Source of the DNA: Chaunax sp. Z400
Lineage: Eukaryota > Chordata > Actinopteri > Lophiiformes > Chaunacidae
Length of the DNA stretch: 64,000 nt
NCBI GenBank assembly: GCA_037577475.1
Contig: CM075194.1
Location: forward strand, 23,320,992 to 23,384,991
Reading direction: 5' to 3'
The position numbers were made by a program, and so were the translations under genes. Below, one piece after another: positions 20,691-31,881 of this stretch. The notes beneath the pieces are model-generated. The model saw only the letters and a list, made by a program, of their open reading frames with translations, searched no databases and was not told the origin of the DNA. The stretch's first letter is position 1. Each line of letters starts with the position of its first letter.

Positions 20691-21087
20691 TTTGGAGGTT
20701 GATTCAGAAGCAACTGGACTTCTTTTCTTAGCTTGAAAACATTTCACCTCTCATCCAAGAGGCTTCATCAGTTCCACACTGTGGGTACAAGGTCAGGATT
20801 TTTATCCTCTGTCAGATGTAAACTACCTTGAGAGTCGTTAAGTGACCTGTTTCCTCTCCTTCTCTTCCTGGTCCTACTCTGTCCTGCTGTGGGTTGTTGG
20901 GGTTGCTGGAAGCAGTCGTCTCTCGTACGTCACTCGTATTCCTCAAGGTAGTTTACATCTCACAGAGGATAAAAATCCTGACCTCGTACCAACAGCTTAG
21001 AACTGATGAAGCCTCTCGGACAGGAGTTGAAACGTTTTCAAGCTAAGAAGCTAAGCTAATTCCAGTTGCTTCTGAATCAACCTTCAA
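20691..21087. repeat. Foldback element: about 142-bp inverted repeat
   Basis: Left arm 20691-20832 and right arm 20942-21087 are reverse complements with scattered mismatches and small indels; the spacer is about 109 bases. The arms contain 'GATTCAGAAGCAACTGGA', 'TTAGCTTGAAAAC', 'GAGGCTTCATCAGTT' and 'AGGATTTTTATCCTCTG'. This arm is a dispersed fish sequence linked to Penelope-like ends. The structure can fold into a long hairpin. Confidence 0.8.
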
Positions 21088-21222
21088 GGATTACCAGACC
21101 CAACAATCCGCCATGAGCAAGCACTTGGCGACAGTGGCGAGGAAAAACTGCCTTTTAAAAAGGCAGAAACCATCGAGCAGATCCGAGACTCATGGTGGGC
21201 GGCCCTCTGCTTTGACCGGTTG

Positions 21223-21224
<2 letters not shown>

Positions 21225-21279
<55 letters not shown>

Positions 21280-21567
21280 GGGGAGAGAGAGAGAGAGAGA
21301 GATGGGGGGAGAGAGAGAGAGAGAGATGGGGGGAGAGAGAGAGAAGGGGGATGGGGGAGAGAGAGAGAGAGAGATGGGGGGAGAGAGAGAGAAGGGGAAT
21401 GGGGGAGAGAGAGAGAGAGATGGGGGGAGAGAGAGATGGGGAGAGAGAGAGAGAGAGATGGGGGAGAGAGAGATAGGGGGAGAGAGAGAGAGATGGGGAG
21501 AGAGAGAGAGAGATGGGGAGAGAGAGAGAGAGAGAGAGATGGGGAGAGAGAGAGAGAGAGAGAGATG

Positions 21568-21608
<41 letters not shown>

Positions 21609-21659
21609 GGAGAGAGAGAGAGAGATGGGGAGAGAGAGAGAGAGATAGGGAGATAGATG
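21225..21659. repeat. (GA)n / GAGATGGGGGA minisatellite
   Basis: Runs of GA interrupted by ATGGGG or ATGGGGGG, about 435 bases. All six frames are open for long distances here because of composition; none is taken as a gene. Confidence 0.95.
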
Positions 21660-21718
21660 GGGATCCTTTTCCTTCACAAAATTCCAGCCAGGTTCTCAAG
21701 GAGGGTGAGGAAAACTCT

Positions 21719-24700
21719 TCAGACGGGTGGAGGAGTCAGCTGCTCGAGCGCTGGATGGAGCTGTAGGTCCTGCAGAGAGGCTCGATCCAAAGGGTTTCGA
21801 TCCAGACACATATACAGCAAAGACTTGACATCTGAAAAGCAAGAGAGAAATGAAAAGATCATTGGTTGAAGAGGACAGCTGCAGTGATCCAATGAAAACA
21901 AGACATCAGAAGAATGTAGTTGGTTTCGGTAAAAAATACTCTATTATGAAAGTGCGTGTGTGTGTATTTGTGTGTGTCTGACCTTTGGACAGTGCTCTGT
22001 TGACTGTAATCTTCCTGGTGATATAGTCTCTGGTTGAAAATCCCTTATGTCCGCTCAGCAACGAGTAGAAGAGCGCCCCCAGCTGCCAGACGGTGGTGGG
22101 GTGGGCCCAGTACGTCTGAACATCAGACCACTCAGGAGGGAAGTATTTATGGGTACCTAGTAAACACATCAACAGAGCAATGGAAGGAGACGCACAGAGA
22201 GATGGAGGTTCGTAGCCAGAAAAAGGATGAGGGGAAGATGTTCAGACATAAAAGTCATCATTTAAAAGATAAATGAGTGATGAGTTGAAGTCAGATATCT
22301 TACCAGAGAAGGTTCTGTAGGACATCGACGATGAGAAGGTGCTGACGCCAAAATCGATCACATACACCCTTGGTTGACCAGAGGAAGTTTCAACCAGGAC
22401 ATTATGTAACTTAATGTCCCGGTGAAAGACACCCTTGGAGTGCATGTCGAGCGCCACATCCACCAGCTGTTTGAGGATTGTCTGAGAGACACAGAGTTGG
22501 AAGAGTTTGTGAGGAAGAATTTTCCCCTGATTCTTGACAGGGCAGAAAATAATAACATGATAATGTGGGTCAGGAAAACTAGACAGAAGTGTGAAGGATT
22601 GTCCGGCTTTGGCGGAGGTGGGCGCTCCTGTCATTGTGAACAGACATGGTCTACAGACGAGGAACCCATTTTGTGTCAACTTGTTCTTTTAACACCTGAT
22701 CTAGGGAATAGTCATGAGCAAGCTCGTGAGTAGTATTTGTTTTTCTGGGGAACACCACACAGACACACAAACATCATTTCACGTTTCAGCCTCTTTACCT
22801 TTGCCTCATGTTCCGTCAGGGATCCTCCGCGGGACTGAAGGTACTGATTTAGGCTCATGCAGTCCACTGGTCTCTCCATGACCAGTATCAGCTCCTGGTC
22901 CAGTAGGTACCAGTCCAGTAGGGATACAACAGCGGGTTGTCCATCTGATCCTGGTCCACATGCTGCTTTCAGCATTAAAGCCACCTCCATGATGACATTG
23001 TAAGTCCTCCCCTGACAAGGCTAAAGAAAATAGACATATGTACCCAGTGATGAATGATCCATCATTAATTTCAACTGAATGGCATTTTTAAGAGACAGTA
23101 ATACTATGAGCAACATGTGTTTACTCATCTACAGTACTGTAGTGACAGAAATATTTAACATGCACATTATTTCTGATTTCAACAGCTGGTGTTCATCTTA
23201 AGATCAAATTACTCACCACTTTTTCCCATTTCACGGCGTTAAATGGAACGTATTTGATGGCCACCTGCAAGACAGAAATACAAATAATGTAGTTAATTTA
23301 ATGAAATTAGCATCATGCTATATTGAAGAAGACCTGGCTTTAGAGACTGAGACCTATTCTGAGACTATGATAATTAATCAAGTGAGAATAGGGTCTTTTT
23401 TTCAAAAGCTTTCATATAATTGCAAAACGTTTCCAGCCAGTGGAGTCGCCCCCTGCTGGACATCAGAAAGAAGATTTTTGACGCTGAGCTCTGTCCAATG
23501 TGGACACGCTCTGTGGTTGGTACTTCCTGATGATCACTGAATGTTATAATGTATGTGAGCGTATGTCTGTAAAACTTACTGGAAAGTTGTCCACTCTACG
23601 CAGGCCACCGTACACAGAGCCGAAGCCTCCTTCACCAATCAGAGAGAGCTCACTGTACTTGTTGTTGAAGTGATCTAAAAACACACAGAGAGACATGTTT
23701 AACATTTTTGACTACATTTCTACTAATAAATCTACTATTTTTGTGTTTGTAAAAGTGAATAATATCTGCCTACCTCTGGAAGTGTTGGCTTTTGAGGACA
23801 GCTCAAAGATTGTTCTGTCAGATAAGGACCCGCCAAAAGCCTGACTGACGATAGGCACAGGGACGACGGGGTTAGCTTCACAGCTAGTGCTACACCTCAT
23901 CTTCTTAGCGGGCTCCACATCGTCATCACTCAACTTTCGCTTCCTTGTCTCCATTGTGGGCTTCTCCTTGGCAGGTGGTCTGGCATCAGCACCTTAATTT
24001 TGACATTAATACCCATTTATATTTTAGTTTACATTAACTCAGAGTGAAGTTTGACACAAATTAAACGTTTTTTTCTCTCTTAAATGATCCTCCAAAACTG
24101 ATAAATATACAGTCAGTTTCAGTTTGATGTTCCACCCAGTAGCATGTTTTTCATTAATTATTTTTTCCCTTTTGATCCATGTGTTCACTGTTTTCAGTCT
24201 TTATCAGCCAAGTGGTTAAAGAGAGGATTGTGACATGCAGTACGGCCCCATTTTATAGTTGTATCATGTTTAAATTCAATTTTGTTTGGCTCTCTGATGA
24301 TGACAGAGCTGGAGAACACACACATACACTTGAACCATGAGCACAGACACACACGCCTGAACCGCGAACACACACCAAACACACAAACACACACCTGAAC
24401 CGCGAAAACACACACACAAGCCTGAACCGCGAACACAGTCTGAACCGCGAACACACACCAAACACAAACACACACACACACACACCTGAACCGCGAACAC
24501 ACACCAAACACAAACACACACACACACACACCTGAACCGCGAAAACACACACACACAGACACACACACCTGAACCGCGAAAACTCACACACACACACACA
24601 CACACACACACCTGAACCGCGAAAACACACACACACACAAGCCTGAACCGCGAACACACACACAACACACACACACACCTGAACCGCGAAAACACACACA

Positions 24701-25904
24701 CACACCTGAACCGCGAAAACACACACACACACCTGAACCGCGAAAACACACACACACACCTGAACCGCGAAAACACACACACACACCTGAACCGCGAAAA
24801 CACACACACACACACACACCTGAACCGCGAAAACACACACACACACACACACCTGAACCGCGAAAACACACACACACACACCTGAACCGCGAAAACACAC
24901 ACACACACACACCTGAACCGCGAAAACACACACACACACACACACACACACCTGAACCGCGAAAACACACACACACACACACACACACCTGAACCGCGAA
25001 AACACACACACACACACACACACACCTGAACCGCGAAAACACACACACACACACACACACACCTGAACCGCGAAAACACACACACACACACACACACACA
25101 CCTGAACCGCGAAAACACACACACACACACACACACACCTGAACCGCGAAAACACACACACACACACACACACACCTGAACCGCGAAAACACACACACAC
25201 ACACACACACCTGAACCGCGAAAACACACACACACACACACACCTGAACCGCGAAAACACACACACACACACACACCTGAACCGCGAAAACACACACACA
25301 CACACACACCTGAACCGCGAAAACACACACACACACACACACCTGAACCGCGAAAACACACACACACACACACACCTGAACCGCGAAAACACACACACAC
25401 ACACACACCTGAACCGCGAAAACACACACACACACACACACCTGAACCGCGAAAACACACACACACACACACCTGAACCGCGAAAACACACACACACACA
25501 CACACCTGAACCGCGAAAACACACACATACACACACCTGAACCGCGAAAACACACACACACACACACCTGAACCGCGAAAACACACACACACACACACCT
25601 GAACCGCGAAAACACACACACACACACCTGAACCGCGAACACACACACACACACACACCTGAACCGCGAAAACACACACACACACACACCTGAACCGCGA
25701 AAACACACACACACACACACCTGAACCGCGAAAACACACACACACACACCTGAACCGCGAAAACACACACACACACACACACACACACCTGAACCGCGTA
25801 AACACACACACACACACATACACACCTGAACCGCGTAAACACACACACACACACACACCTGAACCGCGAAAACACACACACACACACACACACACCTGAA
25901 CCGC

Positions 25905-25942
<38 letters not shown>

Positions 25943-25978
25943 GAACCGCGAAAACACACACACACACACCTGAACCGC

Positions 25979-26010
<32 letters not shown>

Positions 26011-26054
26011 CTGAACCGCGAAAACACACACACACACACACACACCTGAACCGC

Positions 26055-26086
<32 letters not shown>

Positions 26087-26095
26087 CTGAACCGC

Positions 26096-26133
<38 letters not shown>

Positions 26134-26266
26134 CCACACCTGAACCGCGAAAAACACACACAAGCCTGAACCGCAAACACACGTCTGAACCGCAAACACA
26201 CACACAAGCACACACCTGAACCGAGAAAACACAGCAAACACACAAACACACACACACCTGAACCGC

Positions 26267-26312
<46 letters not shown>

Positions 26313-27012
26313 GAACCGCGAAAACACACACACACACATACACATACACCTGAGCCGTGAGCACAGACACACACGCAAATTCACACATACACACGCCTGC
26401 GAACACGAACACACGCGCACGCCTGAACCGCGAAAACACACACACACATACACACACTTGAACCGCGAAAACACACACACACATACACACACCTGAACCG
26501 CGAAAACACACACACACATACACACACCTGAACCGCGAAAACACACACACACATACACACACTTGAACCGCGAAAACACACACACACATACACACACCTG
26601 AACCGCGAAAACACACACACAAGCCTGAACCATGAACACACGTCTGAACCGCGAACACACGTCTGAACCGCGAACACACGTCTGAACCGCGAACACACAC
26701 CAAACACACAAACACATACACATACACACCCCTGAACCCGAAAACACACACAAGCCTGAACCGCGAACACCACACTTGAAGCATCAACAAACACACATTA
26801 ACCATGAAAAAAGTCTTACCTTGTCCACAAGAGTCGGAGCTCGTCTCAGATGAGGTGAAGTCCTCCGCAATAATTAAATGTGACATCTCAGATGAGGTGA
26901 AGTCCTCCGCAATAATTAAAGGTGGAATCTCAGATGAGATGAAGTCCTCCTCAATAATTAAAGGTGGAATCTCAGATGAGGTGAAGTCGTCAGTAGTCCT
27001 TAAAGATGACAT
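21719..27012 (-). CDS. Pim-like serine/threonine protein kinase, 8 exons
   Basis: Exons (minus): 27012-26820, 23992-23774, 23674-23580, 23264-23217, 23020-22799, 22481-22304, 22156-21983, 21831-21719. All introns are GT-AG and the joined frame is 1242 bases, 413 residues, without a stop. Visible kinase features: glycine loop 'GEGGFGSV' (exon 3), 'VAIK' lysine (exon 4), hinge 'VMERP' with the proline typical of Pim kinases (exon 5), catalytic 'HRDIKLHN' and 'DFGV' (exon 6), activation-segment end 'FPPEW' (exon 7), and 'CLDRNPLDRASLQDL' (exon 8). Pim kinases are constitutively active cytosolic/nuclear kinases; fish carry large expanded families of Pim-like genes. The N-terminus has three 14-residue repeats ('PLIIAEDFTSSE') and a basic 'KRKLSDDD...AKKMR' segment that may be a nuclear signal. 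Intron 1 (2.8 kb) is mostly minisatellite. Exact paralogue unknown. Confidence 0.85.
24300..26775. repeat. CCTGAACCGCGAAAA(CA)n minisatellite in kinase intron 1
   Basis: Several dozen units, each a constant 15-base core CCTGAACCGCGAAAA followed by a (CA) run of variable length; unit length about 22-40 bases. Variants at the ends read CCTGAACCGTGA, CTTGAACC or lack the AA. On the minus strand no unit contains a stop in any frame, giving overlapping open frames of over 590, 820 and 910 codons. Alternating purine-pyrimidine (CA)n plus CGCG has Z-DNA potential. Confidence 0.95.
26829..27010. repeat. 42-bp coding repeats in kinase exon 1
   Basis: Three in-frame units of 42 bases (14 residues, consensus E-I-P-P-L-I-I-A-E-D-F-T-S-S) plus a partial unit at the N-terminus. 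Further degenerate units ('GTTGAAGTGAA') extend upstream of the start codon to about 27100. Confidence 0.85.
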
Positions 27013-27228
27013 CTCTCAGTTGAAGTGAATTCGTTGAAGTGAATTCGTCGGTAATCGTTGAAGGTGAAAACTCTCAGTTGAAGTGAAGTCGTTGGTTGAA
27101 GATGAAACTTGAAGGATGTATTTTCCAAAACAATGAATATTTTCCTCTCTGCCAGATGAGTCTTGTCTCAAATGAATGTTACTTTCTCAGTGACAAATTG
27201 GAAAGAACCACAATCAGTTAACATCTAG

Positions 27229-27265
27229 CTTTATAGTCTACCGTCTGAAAACCTGCGTTGATTGG
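27229..27265 (-). promoter_or_regulatory. Candidate kinase promoter: TATA-like and CCAAT boxes
   Basis: On the minus strand CTATAAAG (27236-27229) lies about 25 bases downstream of a CCAAT box (27265-27261, 'CTGACCAATCAACG'). The spacing would place transcription start near 27200, about 190 bases before the ATG at 27012. Inference from motifs only. Confidence 0.4.
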
Positions 27266-27269
27266 TCAG

Positions 27270-27976
27270 AGGTCCTGGACGGGTAGAGGTAGCGGAGAGA
27301 TTGCCAGAGCGTATTACCTGCTAACGACTTCCTGTCATCGTCTCCGGTGGATAAAACGGTGAAAACTTTTTGAATATTTAATAAAGTGTTATAAAATACA
27401 AATCGCTAAAATCAGGAACAACTGTAGTAAAGCTCAGAACAGCTAAATGAATGAGAAATGTGGTATAAGGTGTCATTAGCGAGAATTACCCACTCGGTTT
27501 AGCATGCTAACACGCAGTATAGCCCGTGGTGCTAGCGATGTTCTATGTCTGGATATTCTTTGATATGATAGCTGGTTAGCTGCATATCCTGCTAGTCTTT
27601 TGGTTCCGATTTTGACTCCAGCCATTATACATTTTGTTGTTATTTTCCTTGCAAATAAATCAAATGTGATGTGTCAAGCATTAAAGTAAATTTAGAGTAA
27701 TAGAAAATCATCAATGCAACATTAAATAATTTATAGGAATTGATGAAGTCATGTTTTTGATTTATGCCCAGTGTAAAGGACAAAGTGATTTTGGTTATAT
27801 AAAAAGCAAGTAGCTGAGTGCTGAATAAGAATTAATTCGTTTCTTCAAAAAAATTAACATTATGTCTCAAAATGATCTTTGAGTTCAGCCAGCTAGCTAG
27901 TCAGTGAGCCCGTGTGTGTAGGACAGTGTGACAGACAGTCCCACCAAAACATCACTATTTGGAGCACTAGCTGCAA
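27270..27976. other. Upstream region of kinase gene, no gene
   Basis: Ordinary non-coding DNA with no repeats recognised and no open frame of interest; probably kinase promoter and intergenic sequence. Confidence 0.45.
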
Positions 27977-28562
27977 ATGATTGATTGCTTCGGACCTCTA
28001 ATTGCACTGTGGATGATGAGATTTGAGGCTAAGCATAGCTTCTTCAGGCAGACTGCTCCACATACAAGTTGCTTTGAAAACATACCTCGTTCACTAGCTA
28101 TTAAACACCAGCTCATGCTTGCCTATCACACACATTCCTCCAGTCTCAAGAAGTCATCCTTGGAGGTCACAGACGTCTCAATCATGCCTGTTGATGTCCT
28201 TAATGAGGAAGTAGTGTCTTCACTAAAGCAGAGATACCCAGATGTGACTGAGGTTCATATGGCAACAAATGTGTCTGTCAGTGGTAAATGTTACAGTGCT
28301 TACTGTACAGGGATCTGCAGACAGACTGCCTGAATGTAATCAGATCTTTCAGCTGTGCATTCTTGAGGAAAAGCTGTGTTTTCTAGTGACAGATGTATGT
28401 GTTTGGTACAGGGAGCATTATGGTGCATTTGAGCTGTCTGCCACACCGACTAGAGAGGTTGTCCTGATTGAGCCTGGTGACCTGAAGGACCCACATCCCT
28501 TGTGGACTACATGGTTGGGGGTTTGCCATGGTAATGTTGAAAAGAGTCATCATCGTGAAAGG
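27977..28562 (+). pseudogene. Multicopy fish family, upstream and middle segment (right copy)
   Basis: Reads 'IDCFGPLIALWMMRFEAKHS' and 'LAIKHQLMLAYH' (27977-28140), then in frame across the duplication boundary at 28157 into 'VTDVSIMPVDVLNEEVVSSL' and the same frameshifted segments as the left copy, to a splice donor at 28562. The 'MRFEAKHSFF' block precedes the middle segment in other members of the family, so this copy keeps an authentic upstream piece that the left copy lacks. The internal frameshift is shared with the left copy, so the gene was dead before it was duplicated. Confidence 0.6.
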
Positions 28563-29316
28563 TAAGTGTCATCATTCATTCACTCACCTCCTCCTCCTCT
28601 CCTGCTGTTTTCCTGCTCCTCTCCTCATGATCTCCTCTTCCACCCCTCTTCCTCCCCCTCCTCCTATTCTCCTCTTGTTCCTCTCCTTCTCTTTCTCTCC
28701 TACCCACTTCCTGTTCCTCGTCTTCCTCTTCGTCCCCCCGCTCTCTCATCTTCTCCCCAAATTCTTCTCAGCCCTTCCTATTCTCTCCTTTGCTCCTGTC
28801 CTCATTGTTCTCTCCATCATCTCCTTCTTCCCATCTCTTGCTTGTCTCCTCCCCTCGTCTTCCTCTCCTCCTCTTGGATGAAGAGCCTCATTTTTGCACC
28901 ATGTGATCTCTGATGTAGGCCTTACTATTTGAAACTATGTAAATAAAGTCATAGAAATGCAGTAAAATATTATGGAAACATTATTAAAAAGGTTAGAAGA
29001 TTCATAAGTAAAATGTGCTGGAACCCTGTACACTATATTAAAATTGTATATTTAGTTTGGTAAAAATGTACTTTATGTCATGATGGCATAAAATAATATA
29101 CTTTACTATAAGTACAGATACATAAAAATGTGTTTGAAGCAAACATACTTGAAACATACTTTGCACTATTTCAGTTATAAATATTTAAAGACACTTGAGG
29201 ACATTATTTCTTTCGTTCGGTTGGCTCTTACAAAATCTGTAAAATTATTTTTATTTCATCTCAAATCTAATTCCAGTGTATTGTTTTTTTCTACATCTCC
29301 TTTGTTTCTGCTCTAG
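28563..29316. repeat. CT-rich tract and AT-rich intron (right copy)
   Basis: Counterpart of 12681-13424, with short length differences in the pyrimidine tract and the same 3' splice site before the next exon. Confidence 0.6.
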
Positions 29317-29333
29317 ATTAAAGGTGTTCCATA

Positions 29334-29615
29334 ATGGCAGATCCAGCTGTCCTGCAGATCATCTTTGGTGATGAGTCTGACTCAAGAAAACTGACCTTGG
29401 CTTCTGGAATTCCAGCAACAGTGGAAGAACTGCATACATTAATAAAGACATTCTTTCAATTGAAAGAGGACTTCAGGTTGCAATACATGAATGCTGACTT
29501 TAACGTGTTCACGAACCTAACTTCGATGTCTGAAATTGGAAATAAAAGCACACTGAAAGTAATATACTCCCCTATCTTATCATCTGAGGAGCCTCCATCA
29601 CTTTGTACCCATTAA
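29334..29615 (+). CDS. Multicopy fish family, PB1-like N-terminal ORF (right copy)
   Basis: Same 93-codon ORF as 13442-13723, with two visible residue changes (I to T in 'GIPATVEEL', D to N in 'YMNADF'). Same premature TAA. Function unknown. Confidence 0.55.
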   Translation: MADPAVLQIIFGDESDSRKLTLASGIPATVEELHTLIKTFFQLKEDFRLQYMNADFNVFTNLTSMSEIGNKSTLKVIYSPILSSEEPPSLCTH

Positions 29616-29721
29616 ACTCACCTGGGGAGACCTCATTTACCACTTCCATAGAGCCATCCTGCAGTGATGATACACTCTACACTTCAACCCCACATTCATC
29701 TTCAGAAACTCAGCCCTCAAA

Positions 29722-30000
29722 TTGTCCACTTGGCCCAAGGTTTATGTAGTCCCCAAATTCACCTACGAGGCTGAATTTGAGCTACAACTAAAGAAGACAG
29801 AATTTAAGACAAATGGAACATATTTCAACCCTGGGCCAAAGCTGAAAGGAGTCATCCTTGATGGCCTCGCCCAAGAAATGTTGAAATACACAAAATATCC
29901 AAAAGACTATCAGTGTGAAGAGGTAACAGCAGCAGTCCTGGAAATCAATGATTCGGTTGGTAGAAATGCAGAAACCATCCTTTTCACTGTATTATTGTAA
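29722..30000 (+). pseudogene. Multicopy fish family, second segment (right copy)
   Basis: Counterpart of 13830-14108 with F to Y, A to T and A to T changes. Same loss of the downstream part. Confidence 0.55.
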
Positions 30001-30132
30001 GGTTTCCTTGTCCATAGATGCTCATTTAAACACAGTTGAAAACATAAATGGGAAATGGCCTGCTTATATAGCACTTTACAGTGTTTGCATTCATTCACCC
30101 ATGCATGACATGGAACCTGCTGTCACCCATTT

Positions 30133-31028
30133 TTAGCTAGATTTTATCTTGATTTGTTGCCCCTGCTTCAGAGTGACATCAAGGGCGGGAGGGAAGGAGG
30201 GAGGGAGCGAGAGAGAGAGATGAGTGTCAGTAGAAATATGCAGGACATTCAAATATAAATATACAAATACACAAGTATATGCTAGACTTCTGTACATTGT
30301 GCAGAATTGTGTTAAAGTGAGGAGTGCAGGATGGAATGAACATTCTACATGGTAACTGGTGCTAAATCACTGAATGTGTGTTTATCAGACTGATGGCCTG
30401 TGGGAAGAAACTGTTTTGATGTCTGGTTGTTTTGGCGTACAGAGCTCTGTAACGCCTACCGGAGGGGAGGAGATCAAACAGTTTGTGTCAGGGGTGAGAT
30501 GGATCTGCAGCCATGTTTCCTGCCCTCTTCCTGGTTCTAGACATGTACAAGTCCTGAATGGCCGACCCAAACCAGACGGTGATGGATGTGCAGAGAACAG
30601 ACTGAATGGTAGCAGTGTAAAACTGAGTCAGCATCTCCTGAGGCAGGTTGAACTTTCTGAGCTGATGCAGGAAGTACATCCTCTGCCGCCTCTGATGTCC
30701 TTCAGGTGGTTCAGCACAAGTCTTTCAAAGGACTTCATGACCACAGACCTCAGGGCAACAGGCCTGTATTCATTTAATCCTGTGATGGAGGGTTTTTTGG
30801 GGACCAGGATGATGGTGGAGCGTTTGAAGCAGGAGGGAACTTCACACAGCTCCAGTGACCTGTTGAAGATTTGTGTGAAGATGGGGGCCAGCTGGTCAGC
30901 ACAGACTTTCAGGCAGGAGGGTGACACCATCAGGGCCTGGTGCCCTTCTGATCTGTTGTCTCTGAAAGAGCTGACACACATCCTCTTCACAGATCCTCCT
31001 CCTCTGGCCTGGTTGAACAGGATTCTGT
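30133..31028 (-). mobile_element. LINE (Rex1/L2-like), internally deleted, right copy
   Basis: Same deletion structure as 14240-15135; the upstream part of the element (present at 15136-15397 on the left) is cut off by the duplication breakpoint at 31028. Confidence 0.65.
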
Positions 31029-31881
31029 TGAGAGGCCAGTTCTGCTGTGTGGGGAGGAATGCTTTGGTGACGGGATCCTGAGAAGAGAAACTCCTTGGAT
31101 CTGGGTCAATAGGAGATTGTTACTTGTGCTGTGAAATACACAAGGATGACCATATCCTTATGTAGTAGGTGACTTGATCCACCAAGGAGTGTAGAGAAAT
31201 TGTAGTGGTCACATAGGAAATTGTTGCTTTTGACCCTGATTAGAACAGATTTCTGGGAAACATTCTAAAAGATGGAAAATTGCAGCAGTCGTGAGAATGC
31301 CATAGTTTGTCCTGCGAAATATATGTAGAGAATGTATGGACCAGAGAGTGTGAAATATTTAAAGTGTTGGAAAAAAAATGTCACTTTAAGTGTCACGTTT
31401 AAAAAGAAAGATGTGCGTAAAATGTGTGGATGGATGAAAGATGTGTGCAAGACTGAGAAGCATAAGAGAAAGTATGAATGGAATTCCATGTTATTATTGA
31501 AAAAAAAGGAAAGACATGTAGAAGACAAAAGCTGACCAGTATCTTGTCCTTTTTCTTTGTTTCTTCAGGAGATGATGAATATGTGGTCCGAGAAATCTCG
31601 ACTCCGCGGCCAGCAGCGGCAGATCTGGGTCCACAGCCAGAATGTGCTCCACCTGCCCAGCTGAGACATTCAGTGGAACCACCAGCTTATCAAGATTCAA
31701 CACCCAACGATCCTCATCCAGCAGCGGTTCCATATCCATGATGATACACCTGCCAACCTGTATCCGACCTTACCATCAGACTAGATCATTGTTCAGAAAA
31801 TCAACTACAGCAAATATGTGCGAAAACAATGTGTGACATGGAACACATGCACACTGGACATTATCAGAGACTATGCCCTGA
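31029..31881. other. Unrecognised sequence; open frames without known domain
   Basis: A frame at 31478-31741 (+) and another at 31494-31739 (-) overlap; a TTTCTTCAG 3' splice-like site precedes 'GGAGATGATGAATATG' at about 31569. I recognise no domain in either strand. The + strand later reads into the acidic repeat that follows. Confidence 0.35.

Larger units (their letters stand above)
28157..31028. repeat. Segmental duplication, right copy (partner 12275-15135)
   Basis: See the left copy. The left end continues the family coding sequence in frame, so this copy is probably closer to the source at that end. The right end breaks inside the LINE, where the left copy continues with more LINE sequence, so the left copy is closer to the source at that end. 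Confidence 0.9.

Noticed and set aside
21084..21766. Long S-L or R-E rich frames over the GA repeat
   Set aside because: Composition artefact of a (GA)n/GATGGGG minisatellite, open on both strands.
24300..26775. CRISPR-like array (constant short core with spacers)
   Set aside because: The 'spacers' are only (CA)n of varying length in a vertebrate intron; not unique sequences, no cas genes.
24253..27012. Open frames of 919, 825 and 596 codons on the minus strand as separate genes
   Set aside because: They are products of a repeat without stop codons in any frame; only the first 64 codons (kinase exon 1) are supported by a splice donor and matching downstream exon.
31494..31741. Possible conserved gene on either strand
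   Set aside because: Open frames overlap on both strands and no domain is recognised; left as unassigned.
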